Source: Mucilaginibacter limnophilus (GTDB lineage: Bacteria > Bacteroidota > Bacteroidia > Sphingobacteriales > Sphingobacteriaceae). Taken from it: a stretch of 64,000 nt of DNA. Location: contig NZ_SACK01000007.1 in NCBI RefSeq assembly GCF_004005815.1, positions 1 through 64,000 of the forward strand. The letters run 5' to 3'. Position 1 is the first letter of the stretch; every line of letters starts with the position of its first letter. Shown here one piece after another: positions 34,056 through 41,601 of this stretch. The notes under the pieces are model-generated. The model made no database searches, was not told the origin of the DNA, and was given only the letters and a program-made list of their open reading frames with translations. The translations under genes were made by a program, and so were the position numbers.

Positions 34056-34436
34056 CTAAGAAATAGCACGTAACCATAATATCTGTTCATATTTTTGGTA
34101 TCGTTTATCGGAAAGGATACGATATCCTGTCGTCAGGCACTTGGCGCAAAAGAATGCTTTTATTGGGAAAAACAGGAAAATGGCTTTCATAATACCGGTT
34201 GTTTTTTTACGGTAATGGAACAAGTTGTTACACTTTCTGCAGCGTAACTGTGGTTTAAGATCTGGCATTAATGGTTGCATTAGATAATAAGCAAGATTGA
34301 GGTAAAGGCCATTCATTGTGATGTTATAAATGACCATGTTATTCTCAGGAAAGAAATCAATGGATACAGACCATTGCCGGATCTGAGGCGAATGACCCCC
34401 GGTATCGTTGAGCGCAATTACTTGCAAATCAAACAT
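34056..34436 (-). CDS. Zinc-ribbon protein of unknown function
   Basis: The 126-residue product has two zinc-binding knuckles, CRKC (about residue 66) and CAKC (about 98), joined by a hydrophobic linker (IFLFFPIKAFF). This is typical of small Bacteroidota zinc-ribbon proteins. The N-terminal 40 residues are uncertain: a plus-strand frame over 34284-34499 also looks coding-like, so the true start may be at an internal ATG near MNGLYLNLAYYL. A broken copy lies at 32680-32838. Confidence 0.45.
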   Translation of the reverse strand: MFDLQVIALNDTGGHSPQIRQWSVSIDFFPENNMVIYNITMNGLYLNLAYYLMQPLMPDLKPQLRCRKCNNLFHYRKKTTGIMKAIFLFFPIKAFFCAKCLTTGYRILSDKRYQKYEQILWLRAIS

Positions 34437-35076
34437 GACATTTGCGATATTATTGATCCAAAAATGGAAAAATTACTGAGCGATCCCGCGCTGGCACACC
34501 ATGTCGTTAGCAAAAGTTAACGATCATTCGTCTGAGTATTTTGGAACGGTCACTAAATTTGCTCTTTTGCTTGCGTTCGTTAGACTGATTTTTTATACAG
34601 ATGCAAGCAAAAAGCCGCTTTGGATCAGCTATTTTGAAAAAATATCAGTCGCACAGATTAAGCTATCCGCTTTAATTCAAATCAAGAATTTCGGTAAGTT
34701 CAATAGCTGTTGCGTAGTCGTAAAGGCCCCTGTTGCTTTAAACAATTACAAGCTTCGTCAGCACGTTGTTCAAATGTGGATACTCATAATCACATGCACG
34801 TGTTGAGCGAGTCGCGCACTGCTTCTTAATTAGAAGATCAACAGCTGAATGCACCTTTTTGAGGATTCACGTCAAGGATCAGTAAAATGAGTCGTTATCT
34901 TAAATATAAGTGATTGTAGAAATGTTTTGGAAGTTAGTTCTGCGTCCATTACATATGGCTCTTCGGTATGTATTTGTTTCAGAAAACGCGAACTGTTAAG
35001 CTTGTTTATGCTTTCAGCCATTTACAAATCTTTCTTGTCAAAAACTATTACCATACATTTGCGTTTTATTGCGCAT
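34437..35076. other. Gap without a convincing gene
   Basis: An ORF on the plus strand at 34501-34806 (101 codons) has no recognisable domain and poor coding character. A frame ending at 34499 (EKLLSDPALAHHVVSKS) may be the end of a decayed gene. The last 150 bp are the upstream region of the SGNH-type lipoprotein gene. Confidence 0.35.
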
Positions 35077-36024
35077 ATGCCTTTAACACACACTAAGCTG
35101 AGATTAATATTTCTTACTTTGATTCTGCTTATTTTGTCTTGCGGAAAAACAAATGAACTTATCCAAGGATTGCCGATAAATTCCGATGGCGATAGCCTAA
35201 CATCTGGTTCTGCTACTTCCAACTACCCTAGGTTCCTTGGTCGCTTACTCAACGTATCAATTTATAACAACGGCATTGGCGGACAAACCGCGCAACAGAT
35301 AGCAGGACGACAAGGTGGTTTGCCATTGAATATCACTATAGAAAATAATAAAATAGACGGCGGATCAAAGGTGAATGTGATCGAAATAACATCTGAGATA
35401 GCCGGCGAAACTGTCCCTAATTGGTTTTTAAATTCGAGCAGTGATGCAGCAAGAATGCGTGGGACTGTCAATGGAGTTGCATGCGAAATAGTTCGTAAGG
35501 GTTCTCAGTATATTATTCGATCACTTGACAAGACATCACTTGTTATTCAACCCCGGGCTTTGTTTATTCCGGATGATGGACGCAAACAAAATAATTGTAT
35601 CGGAATTTATTGGATTGGTCGTAATAATATTAATTTGAAACCGAGTTCAGATAGCACTATCTATGGTGTAATAGAGATCGCAGCAAAGATGGTTGCCTAC
35701 AACAAATCGGGTAAATATCTAGTGGTCGGTATCCTCAATTCTATTGGAGAGATTAAAGGCACAAGAGGCTATAACAGAGCTATGTTAACCAATCAAAAGC
35801 TTGAGGTAATCTACGGACAACACTTTGTGCCAATGACGCCTCCAACGGACGAGGAAATGTTAGCAGTCAATTATAGACCAACTGATGAAGACCGGGTTTA
35901 TATTGCAAATGGGGTTTTCCCAAAGGGCCTAAGGCGGGATGCAACTCATTTTAATGATACTGGCAATGAACTTATCGCTAAGCGTATTTATAAATATTTT
36001 AAGGCAAACGGTTATAATAAATAA
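35077..36024 (+). CDS. SGNH/GDSL hydrolase-like lipoprotein
   Basis: The 315-residue protein starts at the ATG at 35077 (MPLTHTKLRLIFLTLILLILSCGK) with a lipobox Cys at about residue 22; upstream in-frame starts give an unlikely 50-residue extension. The nucleophile block DGDSLTSGS (Ser in GDSLT, about residue 50) is followed by block II-like IYNNGIGGQTAQQIAGR with the Gly. The C-terminal DATHFNDTGNELIA (about 290) supplies the Asp-x-x-His. An unusual beta-rich insertion of about 120 residues lies between the blocks. It may deacylate surface glycans or lipids. It stands alone in AT-rich DNA. Confidence 0.72.
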   Translation: MPLTHTKLRLIFLTLILLILSCGKTNELIQGLPINSDGDSLTSGSATSNYPRFLGRLLNVSIYNNGIGGQTAQQIAGRQGGLPLNITIENNKIDGGSKVNVIEITSEIAGETVPNWFLNSSSDAARMRGTVNGVACEIVRKGSQYIIRSLDKTSLVIQPRALFIPDDGRKQNNCIGIYWIGRNNINLKPSSDSTIYGVIEIAAKMVAYNKSGKYLVVGILNSIGEIKGTRGYNRAMLTNQKLEVIYGQHFVPMTPPTDEEMLAVNYRPTDEDRVYIANGVFPKGLRRDATHFNDTGNELIAKRIYKYFKANGYNK

Positions 36025-36595
36025 AAGAGCCGTTTGTGAACCTGGCTTTCTTATTATAAGTAAAGAGAGACTGCTGCTTGATAAGATGGGGCTCATACTG
36101 TAATTTCACTCATTGGAGTACATCTCGGCGTGTTAACCAGGTGATCGTTTATTTCGATTCCGTTTATTTTAAGTCAGTCATTCTGAGTTCCTATTTTAAC
36201 CTTAGATAAGTGTGGTATTGTTGATGGTAAGGCCTGTTGAATTTAGGGTACGATCGTTTGAAAACCTTCAAGTAAGATCACGATTAGCATTAGTGCTGCG
36301 ATAAAACTAGCAGGAAATTATTATTAAATGCAATAACTTATAAACAACCATTTGTAATTCATTAAAATCGCTTTAAATTTCAACGCATGCCACACAACCT
36401 TAATTATGTTAATTTTAATTATTACCCTTGCTGCCATCAACGTTGGCTTAATAGTAAGTAAAATAACGCGTCACAGTGAAATCATGGCGAAATCCGTCGA
36501 AAATTGGCCTGATGAGCTATCACATTGATTGTTACTAGAAGACATAGAGGTTGCTATTGATCTTAAATTATTTCTATCAAATAACGAGGAATCAT
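36025..36595. other. AT-rich non-coding gap
   Basis: I find no ORF with protein-like composition, no clear terminator and no repeat in this stretch. Short open stretches such as MLILIITLAAINVGL (about 36408) might be the start of a small membrane peptide, but the frame ends quickly. Confidence 0.35.
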
Positions 36596-36832
36596 TTATC
36601 TCATAAATGAAATAATGGCGATTAACAGGACGGATAGAGCGGCCAAAAAAGAAAATGTCATATAGTTTCTTTTCGTCCTGAAAAGATCTGGAAGGTTTCC
36701 AGAGCCTTGTAATCTTTCGTGTGCATTATAGTTTTTTATCGCCGCCGCTAGTAAGCAGATCGGCAACAACAATGTCAAGTAAAAATACATTAGCGGTTCA
36801 TAAAGGTAATATTCTAACGTTTTCTGGAACAT
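36596..36832 (-). CDS. Small two-TM hypothetical protein
   Basis: The 78-residue protein has two hydrophobic segments (about 15-33, MYFYLTLLLPICLLAAAI, and 57-76, MTFSFLAALSVLLIAIISF) separated by a charged loop. The hairpin layout is plausible for an inner-membrane protein. No relatives can be named and no partner gene is adjacent. The reading is moderate because of the AT-rich surroundings. Confidence 0.45.
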   Translation of the reverse strand: MFQKTLEYYLYEPLMYFYLTLLLPICLLAAAIKNYNAHERLQGSGNLPDLFRTKRNYMTFSFLAALSVLLIAIISFMR

Positions 36833-37203
36833 AACAGTTTACTACCGAACGGAAACAGTAGGGATTGTGTCGCTTTTGTGTAAAAGTGAGGAGTTCGAGG
36901 TTGTGGAATATTTGGTTCTCAGTATCTGAATGCGTTATTGATTATAGACAACGAGGTTATAACTGATTCTTAAAACATTAATGTTTTGTTGCGACATACC
37001 TTTTAGCGAGTTCTGAGATCTAAAATAATTAACAACGGGAGTTTGTAAAACGAGTCTTAAAATTATCTTCAGGCCTTATAGAAATAAATAATAGCAGCTG
37101 TGTCATTTCTGGTTGTAATTGCCCAGCTTAATTTGAAACTTCTTGAATTTTAAATTTTTATCCTTATAAAAATATATTTTTTAACTTTATCAAAAATCCT
37201 CGC
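36833..37203. other. Upstream region of the fimbrillin-like genes
   Basis: There is no gene here. The last 60 bp are very AT-rich, and a TAACTTTA about 25 bp before the ATG is one base from the Bacteroidota -7 element TAnnTTTG. No clear -33 TTTG is at the right distance. Confidence 0.3.
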
Positions 37204-38088
37204 ATGAATAAATTTTTATTTTTTTTGTTAGCTGTTATCTTAACTTCAATTGCTTGTAAAAAAAATGAAAGCAATAGGCCTACGTCTACTGATAAAACAT
37301 ACACAGTAACCTTTAACACCACTCAAAACAGTGATGGGAATCAAAAGCTAATGGGAAAAGCATTACGAAAGAATTCTACTGCGAGTGCAGCTGCATCAAC
37401 ACTTTACTACATAGTAACAGATACTGCAAGTCTCAATCCGACGGTTTTGAGAACAATAAGTCAGGACAGCGCGTCGAATAATTTTGGGATGATTGTAGAT
37501 CACTTGCCTGCTGGACATTATATGGTTTATATTGTAGCAGGCCAGCAGGGCCTATCGCTTTATTCAACTGCGGTGCAGTATGCAACAAATTCTGCTAATA
37601 TAGCGTGGTCTGACACGTTTGCCGCCCGCGTTCCTCTTACAATAACAAACGCAGACGTAAACCAGTCAGTTTCGTTAGAACGGATTGTCGCCCAACTTCA
37701 AGTAAATATCAACGACGCCTTGCCAAGTAATGCTCACTCATTCGCAATTACGGTTACCAATGAATATAGATACTATGATTGTCATACACAAAAACCATCG
37801 GGTCCTGCGGCACAAAGGTTTAATAATATTATACCCGTTGATAGATTAGGGCAAGCAAACTACAATTTTGGGTACATTATATTAAACACATATGCACCAA
37901 TAAAAATTCGTTTAATTTGTCTATCTGCTAGCGGGGATACTTTAGCGGATAAGACGATAAATAACATCAAGTTGGTTAAAAATAAACGCACCGTTTTATC
38001 AGGAAGTATGTTTTCAAATAATAACGATGTTAACGTCAATTTCGTCAAAGATTGGGACGATGAGATATTTAAGGTAATAAATTATTAG
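37204..38088 (+). CDS. Fimbrillin/FimB-Mfa2-like lipoprotein A
   Basis: The 294-residue lipoprotein (signal KFLFFLLAVILTSIACKK, lipobox Cys at 18) has an immunoglobulin-like beta-sandwich character. The text resembles the Bacteroidota fimbrillin/FimB-Mfa2 group: LPAGHYMVYIVAGQQGLSLY in the N-domain and VSLERIVAQLQVNINDALP at the start of the C-domain. It is a paralogue of the next gene (shared YxVxF start, GxYxVxxVxGQxGL and xSLERxVxRxxVxIxDALP patterns). It is probably a surface-anchored adhesin or pilus anchor. No usher or major fimbrillin gene is adjacent. Confidence 0.65.
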   Translation: MNKFLFFLLAVILTSIACKKNESNRPTSTDKTYTVTFNTTQNSDGNQKLMGKALRKNSTASAAASTLYYIVTDTASLNPTVLRTISQDSASNNFGMIVDHLPAGHYMVYIVAGQQGLSLYSTAVQYATNSANIAWSDTFAARVPLTITNADVNQSVSLERIVAQLQVNINDALPSNAHSFAITVTNEYRYYDCHTQKPSGPAAQRFNNIIPVDRLGQANYNFGYIILNTYAPIKIRLICLSASGDTLADKTINNIKLVKNKRTVLSGSMFSNNNDVNVNFVKDWDDEIFKVINY

Positions 38089-38127
38089 TACCCTTTTAGT
38101 TTATAATAACTGCATATAACAAGTTGT

Positions 38128-39063
38128 ATGAAAATTTTTTTATGTATTTCTATTATCCTTTTTGTAGTGCTTTCTTGTAAAAAAAGCCAGTCAATAAAAG
38201 ATGAAGAGAATGGAAAAAAATATCAAGTCAGCTTTGATGTACGTGACTTTACCCAAAAAGAGACTGACTTTGATAATACTTCAACTAGCCAACTAACGAC
38301 ACATAACACGCCAGAAGCAATTCCTATTGAGGATGTGATTTCCATTCTATATTGTGTAGTATACAGTAATGACGGTAAGCCGGCGATGACGATCCAGCAA
38401 TTATCATCGCAAGCTAACTTTGGTAACCTTAACCTTAATCTTCCTAATGGTAATTACACAGTTGTTTTTGTAGGAGGCCAATCTGGGTTAATTTATAAGC
38501 CTAAGCGATTATCAGAGGACAAAATTTCTTACACAAGATCAACAGGCGCAGATTCTTTTTCGGATACATTTTATAAAAAGTTTGCCTTGGTAATTGACGG
38601 CGCTAATAATAATAGTTCTATAATCCTCGAAAGACTGGTGGGACGTGTTCGAGTGGTGATTGAGGACGCTCTTCCATTGGATATAAAATCGATAACTATT
38701 CGACAAACCACAAATATTTATGATGGGGTTCAGATAGCCACTGGTATACCTCTGACGCTGTCAACAGACTTATATGCTGGAACGACTGTCCAACTACCAA
38801 CGTCGAGTGTTGGTCTTACCGGTTATTCACTTTCGTTTGTGACGTTAAATACTTTGAAATCTTTCAATGTTGAAATAGCTGTTAAAAAAGGCAGTTCCTA
38901 CTATCAGAATACAACACTGGTAAGGGATGTGACTGTTGGCGCCAATAAGACAACAGTTCTCACGGGAAAATTGTTTGAGTCAGAATCCGCATCGCCAGGC
39001 AACGGTTTTTTAATTGACATTAACCAGGCTTGGGACCCGGAAGATTTAGATATCCCATTTTAA
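38128..39063 (+). CDS. Fimbrillin/FimB-Mfa2-like lipoprotein B
   Basis: The 311-residue lipoprotein has lipobox Cys at residue 17 (LFVVLSCKK) and the same two-domain layout as its upstream neighbour. It shares LPNGNYTVVFVGGQSGLIY and SIILERLVGRVRVVIEDALP with that protein. It starts 39 bp after the first gene, so both are likely one operon. The two paralogues are clearly diverged (low identity outside the motifs), suggesting separate roles, such as anchor and tip subunits or two surface-exposed adhesins. Confidence 0.65.
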   Translation: MKIFLCISIILFVVLSCKKSQSIKDEENGKKYQVSFDVRDFTQKETDFDNTSTSQLTTHNTPEAIPIEDVISILYCVVYSNDGKPAMTIQQLSSQANFGNLNLNLPNGNYTVVFVGGQSGLIYKPKRLSEDKISYTRSTGADSFSDTFYKKFALVIDGANNNSSIILERLVGRVRVVIEDALPLDIKSITIRQTTNIYDGVQIATGIPLTLSTDLYAGTTVQLPTSSVGLTGYSLSFVTLNTLKSFNVEIAVKKGSSYYQNTTLVRDVTVGANKTTVLTGKLFESESASPGNGFLIDINQAWDPEDLDIPF

Positions 39064-39169
39064 TTTACATTCTTTTTTAGATGGTGAATGCCGTCTTGAT
39101 TATTTAACGCTGATACTCTTTGTCATATTAACTTTTACTTTAGCCAATTCCGTATCTAATCTTATATAA

Positions 39170-40375
39170 ATGGAGTCTATTATTGAAGCGCCTGTTACTA
39201 TACAGCAAACCATAAACCGAAACGAAACCAAAATTCATTTAAACTATTTAGACGGTCTAAGGGCAGTATTAGCCATGTACGTTCTTTTATATCACTTTAT
39301 GCGAGAGGTTGATGTCAAAACCAACTTAGTCGCAAGGCTTATATCATACCCTTTTATTTACGGGCCTAGCGCTGTTGTAGCTTTTATTGTGCTTTCGGGA
39401 TTTTGCTTAATGCTGCCTGTAACTAGAAATAATAATTATTTAAAAGGGACAACAGGGAATTTTATTCGCAAACGTGCAAAAAGGATTCTACCGACCTATT
39501 ACCTGGCTATGCTTTTCGCAATAGTACTTATTGTTTCCGTAATTGATAACAATTCCGCTACTCAGTGGAATGGTGTTGCGATTTTGAATCCCAAAGTTTT
39601 GATAACACACATTTTGCTTATTCATAACATTTTTGGCGATACTTCAAGAACTATAAATTACTGTTTCTGGTCTATTGCCGTAGAATGGTATATATACTTT
39701 CTATTTCCGCCACTGGTGGTTTTTTGGAGAAGATTGGGCGCTGCGAAAGCTATGTTAATATCGTTTGCAGCAACCTTGGCGTTATGTATTGTGCTGGCAC
39801 ATTCCCGATTGAATTTAGATTTTCAAGCCATCAGCCCTAATTTTATCAGCTGTTTTGCTCTTGGGATGCTAGCCTGTCACCTTTCATTTTCTGAAAATAA
39901 GATACGCCTTTTTTTTATTAAACATAAGTCTTCAATCCTTGTTCTTCCGATTTTAGCTGGCCTGATCGTTGCTTGTGAGCACTTTAAATATATATTACGG
40001 AGATATGAAAGTCCCATTTACACTTCTGGCTCGTTAACTACTGACTTCCTGATGGCATTATTTATATGTTTACTATTGATATTCTTATCAATAAACACTG
40101 CGCCACTTTTAAAGAAGATATTGTCATTTAAACCCTTAGTTTTTATCGGAACTTTTGCCTATAGTATATATCTTATTCACGCGCCTATTATCGAGATATT
40201 TATGCGCTACATAATACTCCCATTTCATTTGCGTGCTTTACCAAGCATCATTGGAATACTACTGATAGGGCTTCCAGCAATATTGACGGTATCTTGGTTA
40301 TTTTACTTAGTTGCTGAAAAACCTTTCTTAAAAAACGTTATCCCTAAAAAACATCATCTTGATGTTAAACATTAA
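39170..40375 (+). CDS. OafA/YrhL-type membrane acyltransferase
   Basis: The 401-residue protein has about ten membrane helices and the acyltransferase 3 family features. These are an N-terminal LNYLDGLRAVLAMYVLLYHF with the catalytic His, a typical RxxR-like motif (RKRAKRILPTYYLAM) and FWSIAVEWYIYFLFP. It transfers acetyl or similar groups to surface polysaccharides at the inner membrane. It lies between the fimbrillin-like pair and the exopolysaccharide operon, 409 bp upstream of wza, and probably decorates the polysaccharide made there. Confidence 0.88.
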   Translation: MESIIEAPVTIQQTINRNETKIHLNYLDGLRAVLAMYVLLYHFMREVDVKTNLVARLISYPFIYGPSAVVAFIVLSGFCLMLPVTRNNNYLKGTTGNFIRKRAKRILPTYYLAMLFAIVLIVSVIDNNSATQWNGVAILNPKVLITHILLIHNIFGDTSRTINYCFWSIAVEWYIYFLFPPLVVFWRRLGAAKAMLISFAATLALCIVLAHSRLNLDFQAISPNFISCFALGMLACHLSFSENKIRLFFIKHKSSILVLPILAGLIVACEHFKYILRRYESPIYTSGSLTTDFLMALFICLLLIFLSINTAPLLKKILSFKPLVFIGTFAYSIYLIHAPIIEIFMRYIILPFHLRALPSIIGILLIGLPAILTVSWLFYLVAEKPFLKNVIPKKHHLDVKH

Positions 40376-40784
40376 ATCTGATTTTAAGTCAAAAATTTAT
40401 TTGCCTAAGAATTGATTAACGTTGTTGTCGTTTCAAGCTTTCCGACTAGAAACGAAATCAATTTCAGTGCATGTATGATGGAATATATTCATGAATATGC
40501 GAAGTTTTAAGGGGGGGTATAAATCGGTAACTAGTCTTCAAGATAAAAGTAGGTGCAAAATTCGATGCTGTTGTGCTGGCACTATAATTGTAATTAGTGC
40601 ACTGCTCGCCTTATAAGTCCTGCGAATGATGTCGCTATTAATTTAATTAAATTATAGTAATTTAAAAGTATCATTAATTGTTTAACTTGGCCCAGTGCCT
40701 CTATTAAATCGTAATACCGATTATATAAAAATGGCAACATAAGTTTATTTTTTTTAAATTTGCTCTAATATACTACACTTGGTA
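40376..40784. other. Upstream region of the exopolysaccharide operon
   Basis: No gene is seen. A perfect match to the Bacteroidota -7 element TAnnTTTG (TAAATTTG) lies at 40755-40762, 23 bp before the wza ATG. A clear -33 TTTG is not at the usual distance. The region is a likely site for the main promoter of the wza-wzc-wzx operon. Confidence 0.4.
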
Positions 40785-41588
40785 ATGAAAATTTTCAAAT
40801 TCGGCTCCGCTTTCCTCGTTAATGCAGTACTTTTATTCCTTCTTTTAACTTCATGCTCTACTCCAAAAAATATTCCTTATTTTGAGAATATTCCTGACTC
40901 TGGTTCTATAGTAGATATTGAAACTACTCCTTTTAAAGAGCCATTAATTGCACCTGATGATATTTTGAGCATTACGATACAAACAATAGATCCAGAGGTC
41001 ACAGGAATTGTAAATCAGGCACCATCATTTACTACATCTGGAGGTACAGGTATGGGTGTAGCATCATCTCAGCAAACAACTCCCGGTTATTTAGTTGGAA
41101 AGGATGGGAGTATAAACTTTCCAATGGTTGGCAAAGTTACTGTCGCTGGTTATACTACTCATCAGGCCGCTGATATAATTGCTGAAAGAGCCTCACAATA
41201 TCTCAAGATGCCAACTGTACAAGTACGTTTCGCTAACTTTAAGATTACCGTATTAGGAGAGGTGAACCGCCCTGCAAGTTTTACAGTAGCTAATGAAAAA
41301 GTTTCAGTCATTGATGCAATCGGGTTAGCCGGCGATTTAACAATTTATGGTAAAAGAGAAAATGTATTAGTGATTAGAGAGAATAATGGGAAAAAAGAAG
41401 CTACTCGTCTAAATTTAACATCCGCAAGTATTTTCAAATCCTCGCATTACTATTTAAAACAGAACGATATAGTATATATAGAGCCTAATAAAGCAAAAAT
41501 AGCGTCAAACAACGCTCCGAGAACACAAGCGATAACAATTTCCTTATCAGCCTTATCGTTGTTAGTACTTTTGGTTACCCGGCTATAA
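40785..41588 (+). CDS. wza: Wza-type polysaccharide export lipoprotein
   Basis: The 267-residue protein starts at ATG 40785 (the frame is open to a TTG 6 bp upstream). It is a lipoprotein (LLFLLLTSCSTPKN, lipobox Cys at about 25) with the polysaccharide export sandwich (LIAPDDILSITIQTIDPEV) and SLBB-like repeats (VLGEVNRPASFTVANEKV). The C-terminal hydrophobic helix (ITISLSALSLLVLLVTRL) is typical of Bacteroidota Wza, which ends in a membrane segment. It forms the outer-membrane exit pore together with Wzc. wzc starts 13 bp downstream. Confidence 0.9.
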   Translation: MKIFKFGSAFLVNAVLLFLLLTSCSTPKNIPYFENIPDSGSIVDIETTPFKEPLIAPDDILSITIQTIDPEVTGIVNQAPSFTTSGGTGMGVASSQQTTPGYLVGKDGSINFPMVGKVTVAGYTTHQAADIIAERASQYLKMPTVQVRFANFKITVLGEVNRPASFTVANEKVSVIDAIGLAGDLTIYGKRENVLVIRENNGKKEATRLNLTSASIFKSSHYYLKQNDIVYIEPNKAKIASNNAPRTQAITISLSALSLLVLLVTRL

Positions 41589-41601
41589 CAATTACACTTA
41601 G

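Noticed and set aside
34284..34499. Plus-strand frame with coding-like text opposite the zinc-ribbon gene
   Set aside because: It has no start codon after the upstream stop until late in the frame. The CxxC pairs on the minus strand and the second copy at 32.7 kb support the minus-strand gene instead.
34501..34806. 101-codon plus-strand ORF
   Set aside because: There is no recognisable domain, signal or neighbour coupling, and the composition is not protein-like.
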